Assembly: GCF_010731615.1 (NCBI RefSeq)
Contig: NZ_AP022618.1
Span: 3,906,001 to 3,970,000 of the forward strand
From: Mycolicibacterium insubricum
GTDB taxonomy: Bacteria > Actinomycetota > Actinomycetes > Mycobacteriales > Mycobacteriaceae
Length of the DNA: 64,000 nt
Direction: 5' to 3'
The translations under genes were made by a program, and so were the position numbers. Numbering within the stretch: position 1 is the first letter of the stretch; every line of letters starts with the position of its first letter. Below, in pieces: positions 49,699-58,774 of the stretch. Below the pieces are notes generated by a model. It searched no databases, was not told the origin of the DNA, and saw nothing but the letters and a program-made list of their open reading frames with translations.

Positions 49699-50859
49699 AT
49701 GCGGGTGGCGATGATGACACGGGAATACCCACCCGAGGTTTACGGCGGTGCGGGCGTGCATGTCACCGAACTGGTGGCGCAGCTGCGCAGGCTCTGCGAG
49801 GTCGACGTGCACTGCATGGGCGCCCCGCGTGACACCGCGTTCGTGCACTCCCCGGATCCGGCGCTGCGCGACGCCAACGCCGCGCTGTCGACGCTGTCGG
49901 CGGACCTGGTGATGGCGGATGCGGCCGGCGGTGCGGATCTGGTGCATTCGCACACCTGGTACACCGGGATGGCCGGGCATCTGGCGGCGCTGCTCTACGA
50001 CGTCCCGCACGTGCTGACCGCGCACTCGCTGGAGCCGCTGCGGCCGTGGAAGGCCGAGCAGCTCGGCGGCGGGTACCGGATCTCGTCGTGGGTGGAGCGC
50101 ACCGCCGTCGAGGCGGCCGCCGCGGTGATCGCCGTCAGCTCCGGGATGCGCGAGGACGTGCTGGCGACCTACCCGGCGCTGAACCCGGACCGGGTGCATG
50201 TGGTGAAGAACGGCATCGACACCGACGTCTGGTACCCGGTGACCCCGTTCGGCGAGGGTTCGGTGCTGACCGAGCTGGGTGTGGACCCGGACCGGCCCAT
50301 CGTGGCGTTCGTCGGCCGGATCACCCGGCAGAAGGGCGTCAAGCATCTGGTGGGCGCCGCGCACCGGTTCGCGCCCGAGGTGCAGCTGGTGCTGTGCGCC
50401 GGTGCCCCGGACACCCCCGAGATCGCCAACGAAACCTCCGGTGCGGTGGCCGCGCTGAGTGCGGCGCGCACCGGGGTGTTCTGGGTGCAGGAGATGCTGC
50501 CGACGCCGAAGATCCGGGAGATCCTGTCGGCGGCGACGGTGTTCGTCTGCCCGTCGGTGTACGAGCCGCTGGGCATCGTGAACCTGGAGGCCATGGCCTG
50601 CGGCACCGCGGTGGTGGCCTCCGACGTCGGTGGCATCCCCGAGGTCGTCGACGACGGGGTGACCGGGACCCTGGTGCACTACGACAGCGCCGACGAGGCG
50701 GGCTTCGAGGCCGGGCTGGCCGAGGCGGTCAACGCGCTGGTCGCCGACGAGTCCCGGGCCGCCGGCTACGGTGTGGCCGGCCGGGAACGCTGCATCGACG
50801 GGTTTTCCTGGGCCCGGATCGCCGAGCAGACCCTGGCGGTCTACCAGTCCCTGCTCTGA
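49699..50859 (+). CDS. glgM: α-maltose-1-phosphate synthase GlgM (formerly GlgA)
   Basis: 386-aa GT4 glycosyltransferase (Rv1212c, 387 aa). It transfers glucose from ADP-glucose to glucose-1-phosphate, giving maltose-1-phosphate for GlgE-dependent α-glucan synthesis. N-terminal EYPPEVYGGAGVHVTELV binds the acceptor/nucleotide. The C-terminal GT-B half has FVGRITRQKGVKHLV, the E-x7-E motif in PSVYEPLGIVNLEAMA, and TAVVASDVGGIPEVV. Convergent with the DUF3117 gene across a dispersed repeat. Confidence 0.94.
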   Translation: MRVAMMTREYPPEVYGGAGVHVTELVAQLRRLCEVDVHCMGAPRDTAFVHSPDPALRDANAALSTLSADLVMADAAGGADLVHSHTWYTGMAGHLAALLYDVPHVLTAHSLEPLRPWKAEQLGGGYRISSWVERTAVEAAAAVIAVSSGMREDVLATYPALNPDRVHVVKNGIDTDVWYPVTPFGEGSVLTELGVDPDRPIVAFVGRITRQKGVKHLVGAAHRFAPEVQLVLCAGAPDTPEIANETSGAVAALSAARTGVFWVQEMLPTPKIREILSAATVFVCPSVYEPLGIVNLEAMACGTAVVASDVGGIPEVVDDGVTGTLVHYDSADEAGFEAGLAEAVNALVADESRAAGYGVAGRERCIDGFSWARIAEQTLAVYQSLL

Positions 50860-50913
50860 GGCGAGCCGTCCTGTTCTGTTGCGGGCGGTCCCGGCTTCCC
50901 CTCGGCTGCGCGG

Positions 50914-50957
50914 CCACTCGCTGCGCTCGCATCCACTCCGCCGAGCCTCGCCGAACC
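50914..50957 (-). repeat. Dispersed 44-bp repeat between convergent glgM and DUF3117 gene
   Basis: Second copy of the element at 40049-40092 (three mismatches). It lies 9 bases behind the stop of the minus-strand gene. Confidence 0.75.
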
Positions 50958-50966
50958 TCCCGGAGA

Positions 50967-51134
50967 TCAGCTGGTGACGTTGGTGAGCTCGGTACCCAGT
51001 GCGGCGGCCTCGTCGGGGGTCAGCTCCACAACCAGGCGTCCACCGCCCTCCAGGGGAACCCGCATGACGATGCCGCGTCCCTCCTTGGTTGCTTCCAGCG
51101 GACCATCACCAGTCCGGGGCTTCATCGCCGCCAT
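50967..51134 (-). CDS. DUF3117 small protein (Rv1211-like)
   Basis: 55-aa protein starting MAAMKPRTGDGPLEATKEGR, almost unchanged from the core of Rv1211. Calcium/calmodulin-like behaviour has been proposed for Rv1211 in M. tuberculosis, but no EF-hand is evident here. GGAGGGAG sits seven bases before ATG 51134. Highly conserved in actinobacteria; function unknown. Confidence 0.92.
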   Translation of the reverse strand: MAAMKPRTGDGPLEATKEGRGIVMRVPLEGGGRLVVELTPDEAAALGTELTNVTS

Positions 51135-51234
51135 CCGAGTACTCCCTCCAACTTCCGGCCGATCCATCGTCGCGGATCGTGGCCATCGGGCTCCATTCTT
51201 CCCTATGGCACGGCCTCGGTGCGACTTGCCTCAC

Positions 51235-51798
51235 TTACTGTGAGGTCGACGGTGGTACCCAGCAGTCGACGACGTGGTCGTCGACCATGCCGGTGGCCTG
51301 CATCAACGCATACGCGGTGGTGGGTCCGACGAACCGGAAACCGCGCCGGCGCAGCTCCTTGGCCAGGGCCGTCGACTCGGGTGTGACGGCGGGAACCTCG
51401 CCGACGGTGGCCGGGCGGGGCCGAGACGGCGGGGCGAACGACCAGAGCAGTTCGGACAGGTCGACGTCGAGGTCCAAGGTGGCGCGGGCGTTGGCGATGG
51501 TGGCCTCGATCTTGGCCCGGTTGCGCACGATGCCCGCATCGGCCAGCAGCCGGGCGACGTCGTCGTCGCCGAACGCCGCGACCGTCTCGACGTCGAACCC
51601 GGCGAACGCGGCCCGGAAGTTCTCCCGTTTGCGCAGGATGGTCAGCCAGGACAGTCCGCTCTGGAAGGCCTCCAGGCTGACCCGCTCGAACAGGGCGGTC
51701 TGCCCGTGCAGCGGCCGGCCCCACTCCTGGTCGTGGTAGTCGAGGTAGATCTCGGGGCCGTCGAGCACCCAGGGGCAGCGGGTGCGGTCGTCGCTCAT
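51235..51798 (-). CDS. tag: DNA-3-methyladenine glycosylase I
   Basis: 187-aa repair enzyme (Rv1210) removing 3-methyladenine. Features: CPW near the start, LDYHDQEWGRPLHGQTALFERVSLEAFQSGLSWLTILRKRENFR (base-binding Glu and Trp), RFVGPTTAYALMQATGMVDDHVVDC with the zinc-site His/Cys; the first Cys/His (RCPW, DYHD) complete the site. ATG overlaps the stop of the upstream gene as ATGA. Confidence 0.94.
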   Translation of the reverse strand: MSDDRTRCPWVLDGPEIYLDYHDQEWGRPLHGQTALFERVSLEAFQSGLSWLTILRKRENFRAAFAGFDVETVAAFGDDDVARLLADAGIVRNRAKIEATIANARATLDLDVDLSELLWSFAPPSRPRPATVGEVPAVTPESTALAKELRRRGFRFVGPTTAYALMQATGMVDDHVVDCWVPPSTSQ

Positions 51799-52175
51799 TC
51801 CCGGACGTCCTCCTCGTCACCAACGGTGACCGCATCCGCCTCGTTGACGACCACGGTGTCCTCGGCGAACGCCTCGGGTTCCTCGTCGCTCATGGCGCGC
51901 AGCGTGGCCAGTTCCCCGCGCAGCGAGTCCAGCTCGGTGGCCAGCCGGTCCAGCACCCAGTCCACCTCGGCGGTCTGGTAGCCACGCAGCACCTGGCTGA
52001 ACTTGACCGCGTCGACGTCGGAGCCGGTCACCCCGGAGGCCGGCAGCATGGTGGCCGTCGTCCCGCGCGGCAGCGGCGGCAGCGTCTCACCGCGGCCGAA
52101 CAGCGCACTGGCGATGCCGAACAGCACCGCGGCGACCGCGATCAGCACAACCAGGTACAGCAGGATCATCGTCAC
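51795..52175 (-). CDS. DivIVA-domain small membrane protein (Rv1209-like)
   Basis: 126 aa. An N-terminal membrane helix (ILLYLVVLIAVAAVLFGIASALFGRG, ~3-28) is followed by a short DivIVA-like segment (DAVKFSQVLRGYQTAEVDWVLDRLATELDSLRGELATL, ~55-95) able to form a coiled coil, then an acidic tail. Probably a polar or envelope-associated adaptor; no enzyme motif. GTG 52175 or ATG 52169 may start it. Coupled to tag by ATGA. Confidence 0.85.
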   Translation of the reverse strand: MTMILLYLVVLIAVAAVLFGIASALFGRGETLPPLPRGTTATMLPASGVTGSDVDAVKFSQVLRGYQTAEVDWVLDRLATELDSLRGELATLRAMSDEEPEAFAEDTVVVNEADAVTVGDEEDVRE

Positions 52176-52218
52176 GCCGTCGATACTGCCCGATCCGGCG
52201 CCGGTGGTGCAGTGGACC

Positions 52219-53172
52219 CTAGGTGCGCAGGGTGTTCATCGGGGGGCGGTCGGCCAGCGACACCTCGGTCAGATGCGGGGTGAGATCGTCGCCGTCGGCG
52301 AAGAACTGGGTGAGCCCGACGCCGGAGTCGGTGATGCCGCAGCGGTGCAGCAGGGTGGCGATCACCTGCCGGCTCATCACGCCCAGTTCGGTCAGCGGCC
52401 GGTTGCGGTGCATCCGCACCCCGAGGTTGACCTGGGCGATCGCGCTCAGGCCGAACCGGTCGTAGGTGTCGATCAGCAGGCCGATCTCGACGCCGTAGCC
52501 GGGTGCGAATGGCAGCGACGTCAACAGGTCGCGGGTTCCGGCGTATTCGCCGCCCAGCGGTTGCAGCAGCAGCCCCAGCTCGGCGCGCAGCGCGGTCAGC
52601 AGCGGACGGGCGACGAGTTCGGTGACCCGCCCGCCCCCGCTGGCGTCCTCGCTGCCGCTGACCTTCAGCGGCCGCCGGTAGTACCCCTTGACCAAGGAGA
52701 TCGAATCGCCGGTGAGGATCGGGCCGAGCAGCCGGGGCACGAACATCGGGTCGGGGTCGATCAGGTCGGAGTCGATGAACGCGATGACGTCGCCGGTGGT
52801 GGCGGCCAGGGAGCGCCACAGCGCCTCGCCTTTGCCCGGCTGGACAGGGACCTCGGGCAGCGCCTCTTCGCGCTCCACCACCCGGGCGCCGGCGGCGGCC
52901 GCACGGACGGCGGTGTCGTCGGTGGAGCCGGAGTCGAGCACCACCAGCTCGTCGACCAGCCCGCCGAGCAGCGGCGAGATGGTGTCGAGTACCGAGGCGA
53001 CGGTGGCCTGCTCGTTCAGCGCGGGCAGCACCACCGACACCGTGCGCCCGGCCTTGGCGGCGGTGAGTTCGTCGACGGTCCAGTGCGGCCGGTTCCAGCT
53101 GTGGGTGGTCAGCCAGCGCTGTGCGGGGGCGTCGAGGTGGAACCGGTCGTGCGCCGGTGCGCCGGCGGTCAC
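52219..53172 (-). CDS. gpgS: Glucosyl-3-phosphoglycerate synthase GpgS
   Basis: 317-aa GT81 glycosyltransferase (Rv1208, 324 aa) that starts methylglucose lipopolysaccharide by moving glucose from UDP-/ADP-glucose to 3-phosphoglycerate. VVLPALNEQATVASVLDTI and LDSGSTDDT bind the nucleotide; the metal DxD is in FIDSDLIDPDP. LVKGYYRRP and PFAPGYGVEIGLLID match the acceptor region. GTG 53172 overlaps the folP2 stop as GTGA. Confidence 0.95.
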   Translation of the reverse strand: MTAGAPAHDRFHLDAPAQRWLTTHSWNRPHWTVDELTAAKAGRTVSVVLPALNEQATVASVLDTISPLLGGLVDELVVLDSGSTDDTAVRAAAAGARVVEREEALPEVPVQPGKGEALWRSLAATTGDVIAFIDSDLIDPDPMFVPRLLGPILTGDSISLVKGYYRRPLKVSGSEDASGGGRVTELVARPLLTALRAELGLLLQPLGGEYAGTRDLLTSLPFAPGYGVEIGLLIDTYDRFGLSAIAQVNLGVRMHRNRPLTELGVMSRQVIATLLHRCGITDSGVGLTQFFADGDDLTPHLTEVSLADRPPMNTLRT

Positions 53173-54044
53173 GCCAGTCCTCGCACGGCGCGCGCCGGGG
53201 GGCGGGTGCCGGCGATGGCGGCCACCATTTCCAGCACCCGACGGGTCGGGGCGACCTGGTGCACCCGGAACATGAAGGCGCCGTCGGCGGCGGCCAGCGC
53301 GGTCGCGGCCAGGGTGCCCTCCAGGCGTTCGTCGATGTCCACCCCCAGAGTCTCCCCGACGAAATCCTTGTTGCTCAGCGCCATCAGGACCGGCCATCCG
53401 GTGTTAACGAGATCTTTTACGTGCCGCAACAAGGCGAGGCTGTGGTGGGTGTTCTTGCCGAAGTCGTGGGTGGGATCGATCAGGATCGCCTCGCGGCTCA
53501 CCCCGGCGGCCTCGGCGCGTTCGGCGGCGGCGGTGACCTCGGCGACGACGTCGTCGACGACGCCGGTGAGCGACGTGCCGTAGTTGACCCGGAACGGGCG
53601 GGTGCGCGGGATCGCGCCGCCGGTGTGCGAGCAGACCAGCCCGGCACCGAACTCCGCGGCGACCTCGGGCAGCCGCGGGTCAGCGCCGGCCCAGGTGTCG
53701 TTGATCAGGTCGGCGCCGGCCGCGCACGCCAGGGCGGCGACCTCGGCGCGCCAGGTGTCCACGCTGATCAGCTGCTCGGGGTAGGCGCCGCGCAGCCATT
53801 CGATGAACGGCACCACCCGGGCGATCTCCTCGTCGGCGCCGACGTGCTGGCCGGGCCCGGCCTTGACGCCGCCGATGTCGATGACGTCGCCGCCGTCGGC
53901 GATGGCCTGGTGCGCCGCGGCCTTGGCGGCGTCGTCGCTGAATGTCGCACCGCGGTCGAAGAAGGAGTCCGGGGTGCGGTTGACGATCGCCATGATCAGC
54001 GCCCGATCGGGCGCCACCGGCTTGCCCAGGAACGTCGCTGACAC
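53169..54044 (-). CDS. folP2: Dihydropteroate synthase-like protein FolP2
   Basis: 291 aa, DHPS fold (Rv1207). MAIVNRTPDSFFDRG corresponds to the DHPS N-terminal motif MGVxNxTPDSFSDGG; DVIDIGGVKAGPG, DLINDTWAG and FRVHQVAPTRRVLEM follow. Changes in these loops fit reports that mycobacterial FolP2 does not make dihydropteroate. Its tight coupling to gpgS suggests a role near methylglucose polysaccharide synthesis; that is inference. GTG start, leaderless by the TAGCCT 7 bases upstream. Confidence 0.92.
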   Translation of the reverse strand: MSATFLGKPVAPDRALIMAIVNRTPDSFFDRGATFSDDAAKAAAHQAIADGGDVIDIGGVKAGPGQHVGADEEIARVVPFIEWLRGAYPEQLISVDTWRAEVAALACAAGADLINDTWAGADPRLPEVAAEFGAGLVCSHTGGAIPRTRPFRVNYGTSLTGVVDDVVAEVTAAAERAEAAGVSREAILIDPTHDFGKNTHHSLALLRHVKDLVNTGWPVLMALSNKDFVGETLGVDIDERLEGTLAATALAAADGAFMFRVHQVAPTRRVLEMVAAIAGTRPPARAVRGLA

Positions 54045-54051
54045 GGGAACC

Positions 54052-54057
54052 AGGCTA
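54052..54057 (-). promoter_or_regulatory. Candidate -10 box, leaderless folP2
   Basis: TAGCCT on the minus strand, 7 bases before GTG 54044. It would drive folP2-gpgS independently of fadD6. Confidence 0.5.
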
Positions 54058-54103
54058 CGAGACCGCGCCCCGTGCGGGCCCTATGGGGCGACGGCTCGAA
54101 GAC

Positions 54104-55882
54104 CTACGGCTTGGGGCTCACGCCCGCGGCGACCTCGCCGGGGTAGGCGTCGTGGAACGGCACGAACCCTTCGCGGCGCCCACCGAGCACGTACAGCGGA
54201 TCGGTGACGTCGGGCCCGTAGCCCTCCTCGCGCAGGTCGACCTTGCGGCTCTTGAAGGTCGTGGTGGCCTCCAGGTGGTCGACGACGCGGATGAACAGCG
54301 GGATCGCGTAGACCGGCAGCCGGGCGTATAGCGTCTCGGACAGTTCGATGCCGTCGAAGCTCTGCCCGTCGCGGATCTTGATCGCGGCCATCCCGGCCCG
54401 GCCGCCGGTGTCGGGCACTTCGACGCCGAACACCGTGCACTCCTCGACCTGTGGGTCGGCGGCCAGCGCCGCCTCCACTTCGGTGGTGGCGACGTTCTCG
54501 CCCTTCCATCGGAAGGTGTCACCGAGCCGGTCACCGAACGCCGCATGCCCGCAGCCCTGCGGCCGCATCACGTCGCCGGTGTTGAACCACACGTCGCCGT
54601 CTTTGAAGGCGTCGCGGATCAGCTTCTTCTCGCTGGCCTTCGGGTCGGTGTAGCCGTCGAACGGCGAGAGCCGGTTGACCGGGCTGATCAGCAGGCCCGG
54701 CTCGCCGGAGGGGACCCGGCGCAGCCGGCCGTCGGCGCCGCGGATCGGGTCGCCGGTTTCGATGTCGTATTCGACGTAGGCCAGCGGGAACCAGCTGAAG
54801 CCGGTGGACTTGTCGACGTTGAACACGTTGATGAACGCGGCGTTGCCCTCGCTGGCGGCGTAGAACTCACACACCCGCTCGATGCCGAACCGGGTGGTGA
54901 ACTCGTCCCACAGTTCCGGGCGCAGCCCGTTGCCGGCGATGACCCGCACCCGGTGCGCACGGTCGGTGGGCTTGGGCGGCTGGTTGACCAGGTAGCGGCA
55001 CAGTTCGCCGATGTAGAGGAACGCCGTCGCCCGGTAGGCGATGACCTCGTCCCAGAACCGCGACGCGGAGAACTTTTCGCCCAGTGCCAGCGTGGAGCCG
55101 GAGTTGAGCACCGACGAGATGCCGACCGTCAGGGCGTTGTTGTGATACAGCGGCAGGCAGCAGTACAGCACGTCGTCGCCGCGCAGCCGCAGGCCCAGCC
55201 CGCCGAACCCGGCCAGCGCCTTGAGCCAACGGGCATGCGTCATCACCGACGCCTTGGGGTTGCCGGTGGTGCCGGAGGTGAAGATGTAGAACGCCGCGTC
55301 CTTGGCCTGGACCTCGTCGGCCGAGGCCGGGTTGGCTTCGGACTTGCCCTCGGCCAGCGCGTCGAACTCCTCGGCGGTGACGACGGCGTCGCCGAGCTCG
55401 ATGCCGCATTCGGTGAGGTGCTCGACGAGGTCGGTTTCCGACACCAGCACCTTGGCATTGAGCAGCCCGACGCTGTGCGCCAGCACCTCGCCGCGCTGGT
55501 GGAAGTTCAGCATGCCGGCCACCGCGCCGCATTTGACCGTCGCGAGCATCAGGAAGATGGTGTGCGGCGCGTTGCGGACCAACAGTCCGACCACGTCGCC
55601 GCGGCCGACGCCGCGCTCGGCCAGCACCGCCGCGTACCGGTTGGCGACGGCGTTGGCCTGCGCGTACGTCCACTGCTGATCGCCGAACTTCAGGAACACC
55701 CGGTCGCCGTAGCGGCGGGTCCGGTCCTGGAACACCTTGCCGATGGAGGTCTTGGTGGTCGGCTGCGCGAGCAGTCCGGTGGTGACGCCGCGGACGATCG
55801 CGGGGGCGTCCATGGCGATCGAGGGCAGCTGCTTCACGATGTCGAGAAGGCCGACGGATGCGCGGGAATCAGATGCAGACAT
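54104..55882 (-). CDS. fadD6: Long/very-long-chain acyl-CoA synthetase FadD6
   Basis: 592-aa ANL ligase of the FATP/VLACS type (Rv1206, 597 aa) that activates fatty acids to acyl-CoA. P-loop YIFTSGTTGNPKASVMTH (~200-217), EFYAASEGNAAFIN, the VLACS motif near FNTGDV...FGDRLGDTFRWKGENVATTEVE, and the C-terminal catalytic-lysine region TTTFKSRKVDLREEGY. ATG 55882 follows TAGGCT by 7 bases. Downstream folP2 has its own promoter. Confidence 0.94.
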   Translation of the reverse strand: MSASDSRASVGLLDIVKQLPSIAMDAPAIVRGVTTGLLAQPTTKTSIGKVFQDRTRRYGDRVFLKFGDQQWTYAQANAVANRYAAVLAERGVGRGDVVGLLVRNAPHTIFLMLATVKCGAVAGMLNFHQRGEVLAHSVGLLNAKVLVSETDLVEHLTECGIELGDAVVTAEEFDALAEGKSEANPASADEVQAKDAAFYIFTSGTTGNPKASVMTHARWLKALAGFGGLGLRLRGDDVLYCCLPLYHNNALTVGISSVLNSGSTLALGEKFSASRFWDEVIAYRATAFLYIGELCRYLVNQPPKPTDRAHRVRVIAGNGLRPELWDEFTTRFGIERVCEFYAASEGNAAFINVFNVDKSTGFSWFPLAYVEYDIETGDPIRGADGRLRRVPSGEPGLLISPVNRLSPFDGYTDPKASEKKLIRDAFKDGDVWFNTGDVMRPQGCGHAAFGDRLGDTFRWKGENVATTEVEAALAADPQVEECTVFGVEVPDTGGRAGMAAIKIRDGQSFDGIELSETLYARLPVYAIPLFIRVVDHLEATTTFKSRKVDLREEGYGPDVTDPLYVLGGRREGFVPFHDAYPGEVAAGVSPKP

Positions 55883-55889
55883 GCGCGAC

Positions 55890-55895
55890 AGCCTA
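55890..55895 (-). promoter_or_regulatory. Candidate -10 box, leaderless fadD6
   Basis: TAGGCT on the minus strand, 7 bases before ATG 55882. Confidence 0.5.
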
Positions 55896-55948
55896 GAGCC
55901 CGGCGCAGCGCAGCGGTACCGGCGGTCCCGGTTGCCCGGGCGGGCGCG

Positions 55949-56518
55949 TCAGCGCCCGGCAGGCAGCGGCCCGCCGGGCGCGCACAGTGCCAGCGCGGCG
56001 GTCACATTGCGGGCCACCGGCAGGCGCTTCATCGCCGCCGCCGACACGTAACCGCCGCTGACGAGGCCCTCGAGCCAGCCCAGCAGGCCGTCGTAGTGGC
56101 CGTCGGGGTCCAGCAGCACGACAGGCTTGTCGTGCATGCCGAGGTAGCCGGCGGTCCAGGTCTCGAACAGTTCCTCGCATGTGCCGATGCCGCCGGGCAG
56201 GGTGAGGAAGGCGTCGGCGCGGTCTTCCATGATCTGTTTGCGCTGGCGCATGGTGTCGGTGACGACGAGTTCGTCGGCGTCGACGTCGGCGACCTCGCGG
56301 TGCAGCAGCGCCTTGGGGATGACGCCGACGGTGTGTCCGCCGCGGGCCCGGGCGCCGCCGGCCAGCGCGCCCATCGCCGAGACGTTGCCGCCGCCGGAGA
56401 CCAGCGTCCAGCCCAGTTCGGCGATCGCGCGGCCGACCGCATCGGCGAGCTGCAGGAGTTCGGGATGGGTCGGGCCGGAGGCGCAATACACGCACACCGC
56501 CCACGGCCGCTGGGTCAC
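55949..56518 (-). CDS. LOG-family cytokinin riboside 5'-monophosphate phosphoribohydrolase (Rv1205-like)
   Basis: 189-aa enzyme. The signature [12 protein letters not shown] (~100-112) and [30 protein letters not shown] are the LOG marks. It cleaves adenine-type nucleoside monophosphates to free base (cytokinins) and ribose-5-phosphate. In M. tuberculosis Rv1205 is a proteasome substrate whose build-up makes aldehydes toxic with nitric oxide. The GTG at 56518 overlaps the dapE stop as GTGA. Confidence 0.93.
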   Translation of the reverse strand: MTQRPWAVCVYCASGPTHPELLQLADAVGRAIAELGWTLVSGGGNVSAMGALAGGARARGGHTVGVIPKALLHREVADVDADELVVTDTMRQRKQIMEDRADAFLTLPGGIGTCEELFETWTAGYLGMHDKPVVLLDPDGHYDGLLGWLEGLVSGGYVSAAAMKRLPVARNVTAALALCAPGGPLPAGR

Positions 56519-57588
56519 GCCGGGTGCCCGGTCAGGTAGCCGCGCAGCAGGGTAACGGCGTCGGTGATCAGCGACATCTGCACCCGCTCGTCGCGGCGGT
56601 GCGCGAGGTTGGGGTCGCCGGGTCCGAAGTTGACCGCGGGGATGCCAAGGGCGGAGAACCGGGACACGTCGGTCCAGCCGTATTTGGCCCGCACCGCGCC
56701 GCCGGCGGCGGCGACCAGGGCGGCCGCGGCCGGGCGGGACAGGCCGGGCAGCGCCCCGGCGGCCGAGTCGGTCAGCTCGATCGTCACGTCCAGGCCGTCG
56801 AACACCTCCCGCACGTGCGCGAACGCCTGCTCCGGGGATCGGTCCGGGGCGAACCGGAAGTTGACGGTGACCGACGCGGCGTCGGGGATGACGTTGCCGG
56901 CCACCCCACCGTCGATGCGGACCGCCGCGAGGCCCTCGCGGTACACGCAGCCGTCGATGTCGACGTCGCGCGGCTGATAGTCGGCCAGCCGCGCCAGCAC
57001 CGGGGCGAGTTTGTGAATGGCGTTGTCGCCCATCCAGTGCCGGGCGCTGTGGGCGCGGGTGCCGGCGGCGGTGACGACGACGCGCAGCGTGCCCTGGCAG
57101 CCGGCCTCGATATAGCCGCCGGTCGGTTCGCCCAGGATCGCCACGTCGGCGGCCAGCCAGTCCGGCAGTTCGCGCTCGATGCGGCCCAGCCCGTTGGCGG
57201 CGGCCTCGATCTCCTCGCAGTCGTAGAGCACCAGGGTCAGGTCGTGGGCGAGGTCTTTGAGGGTGGCAGCCAGGTGCAGGAACACCGCGACGCCGGATTT
57301 CATGTCGGTGGTGCCGCAACCGTAGAGGTATTCGCGGTCACGGTGCGACGGCAGGTTGTCGGCGATGGGCACGGTGTCCAGATGCCCGGCCAGCAGCACC
57401 CGGCTGGGCAGTCCGCGGTGGGTGCGGGCCAGCACCGCATCGCCGTTGCGGACGATCTCGAAGCCGGCGGTCTGCTCGCGCAGTTCGGCCTCGACCAGGT
57501 CGGCCAGGTGCGCCTCGTCGCGGGAGACGCTGGGGATGTCGACCAGCGCCGCGGTCAGTTCGATCGGATCACCGTGGAGATCGAGCAC
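56515..57588 (-). CDS. dapE: Succinyl-diaminopimelate desuccinylase DapE
   Basis: 357-aa M20 zinc peptidase (Rv1202, 354 aa) releasing LL-diaminopimelate for lysine and peptidoglycan. Metal ligands are in [10 protein letters not shown] (His), GTTDMKSG (bridging Asp), YDCEEIEAA (catalytic Glu) and the late [14 protein letters not shown] (His). GTG 57588 is decided by TAGGCT 7 bases upstream. Divergent from dapD, which acts two steps earlier. Confidence 0.95.
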   Translation of the reverse strand: MLDLHGDPIELTAALVDIPSVSRDEAHLADLVEAELREQTAGFEIVRNGDAVLARTHRGLPSRVLLAGHLDTVPIADNLPSHRDREYLYGCGTTDMKSGVAVFLHLAATLKDLAHDLTLVLYDCEEIEAAANGLGRIERELPDWLAADVAILGEPTGGYIEAGCQGTLRVVVTAAGTRAHSARHWMGDNAIHKLAPVLARLADYQPRDVDIDGCVYREGLAAVRIDGGVAGNVIPDAASVTVNFRFAPDRSPEQAFAHVREVFDGLDVTIELTDSAAGALPGLSRPAAAALVAAAGGAVRAKYGWTDVSRFSALGIPAVNFGPGDPNLAHRRDERVQMSLITDAVTLLRGYLTGHPA

Positions 57589-57595
57589 GTCAGTG

Positions 57596-57601
57596 AGCCT
57601 A
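57596..57601 (-). promoter_or_regulatory. Candidate -10 box, leaderless dapE
   Basis: TAGGCT on the minus strand, 7 bases before GTG 57588. Confidence 0.5.
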
Positions 57602-57665
57602 GTCGCATCGGCGCGGGCCTGTCGGCCGGCGAACCGAGGGCTCGGCCGGCCCCGCGCGTATCGGC

Positions 57666-57671
57666 TAGCCT
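57666..57671 (+). promoter_or_regulatory. Candidate -10 box, leaderless dapD
   Basis: TAGCCT, 8 bases before GTG 57680. Confidence 0.5.
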
Positions 57672-57679
57672 TGACCCCC

Positions 57680-58624
57680 GTGACTGGAGCTTGTGGCATC
57701 GGCGTGGCGACGCGCGCCGCCGACGGATCGGTACTCGACACCTGGTTTCCCGCACCGGAGCTGGGTTCTTTCGGCGCGGCGGGCACTTTCGCGCTGGCCA
57801 CCGACGAGGCCCCGGCCGCGCTGGCCGCACTGGCCGGCCCGGACGCCGACCGCGGCACCGAGACCGTCGTGGTCAAGGTGGTCATCGCCGACCTGGACGA
57901 CAAGGCCCTCGACGCGCACGACGTGTACCTGCGGCTGCACCTGCTCTCCCATCGCCTGATCGCCCCGCACGGCGCCAACATGGACGGCGTCTTCGGCCTG
58001 CTGACCAATGTGGTGTGGACCAATTTCGGCCCGTGCCCGGTGGAGGGCTTCGAGACGGTGCGCGCCCGGCTGCGTCGCCGCGGCCCGGTGATTGTCTACG
58101 GCGTCGACAAGTTCCCGCGGATGGTGGACTACGTGCTGCCCTCGGGCGTACGGATCGCCGACGCCGACCGGGTCCGCCTCGGCGCGCACCTGGCCTCGGG
58201 CACCACCGTCATGCACGAGGGTTTCGTCAACTTCAACGCCGGCACGCTGGGCACCTCGATGGTGGAGGGCCGGATCTCCGGCGGGGTGGTGGTCGACGAC
58301 GGCTCCGACATCGGCGGCGGCGCGTCGATCATGGGCACGCTGTCCGGCGGCGGCAAAGAGGTCATCCGGGTGGGCAAGCGCTGTCTGCTCGGCGCCAACG
58401 CCGGTCTGGGCATCTCGCTGGGCGATGACTGCGTGGTCGAGGCCGGCCTGTATGTCACCGCAGGCACCAAGGTGACCACGGCCGACGGGCAGACGGTCAA
58501 GGCCGTCGAGCTGTCGGGCGCCGACAACCTGCTGTTCCGTCGCAATTCGGTGTCCGGGGCGGTCGAGGTGGTGCGGCGCGACGGCACCGGCATCACGCTG
58601 AACGACGCGCTGCACGCCAACTGA
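57680..58624 (+). CDS. dapD: Tetrahydrodipicolinate N-succinyltransferase DapD
   Basis: 314 aa (Rv1201c, 317 aa), succinylates tetrahydrodipicolinate in the lysine/DAP pathway. The N-terminal domain is followed by a left-handed β-helix (~150-270) with [41 protein letters not shown] and [22 protein letters not shown]. The longer frame upstream (from 57356) lies antisense to dapE. A stem-loop follows the stop region (58673-58693). Confidence 0.95.
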   Translation: MTGACGIGVATRAADGSVLDTWFPAPELGSFGAAGTFALATDEAPAALAALAGPDADRGTETVVVKVVIADLDDKALDAHDVYLRLHLLSHRLIAPHGANMDGVFGLLTNVVWTNFGPCPVEGFETVRARLRRRGPVIVYGVDKFPRMVDYVLPSGVRIADADRVRLGAHLASGTTVMHEGFVNFNAGTLGTSMVEGRISGGVVVDDGSDIGGGASIMGTLSGGGKEVIRVGKRCLLGANAGLGISLGDDCVVEAGLYVTAGTKVTTADGQTVKAVELSGADNLLFRRNSVSGAVEVVRRDGTGITLNDALHAN

Positions 58625-58672
58625 CGCACCGCGCAACCACGCAACCGCCAGGGCAAAAAGGGCCCAAAGACC

Positions 58673-58693
58673 CTTGCCTTTGTCGCAGGCAAG
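58673..58693 (+). terminator. Stem-loop downstream of dapD
   Basis: CTTGCCT-TTGTCGC-AGGCAAG, a perfect 7-bp stem about 50 bases after the dapD stop. No T-run follows. It overlaps the IdeR-like box, so it may be partly fortuitous. Confidence 0.35.
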
Positions 58694-58703
58694 CCTAACC
58701 TTG
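58685..58703. promoter_or_regulatory. IdeR/DtxR-like iron box
   Basis: GCAGGCAAGCCTAACCTTG fits the 19-base DtxR/IdeR consensus TWAGGTWAGSCTWACCTWA at 15 positions by my count. A -10-like TATACC follows at 58707-58712, so the box lies where an iron-loaded repressor would block the methyltransferase promoter. Confidence 0.55.
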
Positions 58704-58774
58704 GTCTATACCGATTAGGGGCGGCCGGTAGGTGCGACGCGCCTGCGGCCGATGCCGCAGAGGAGTGCAGAGCC

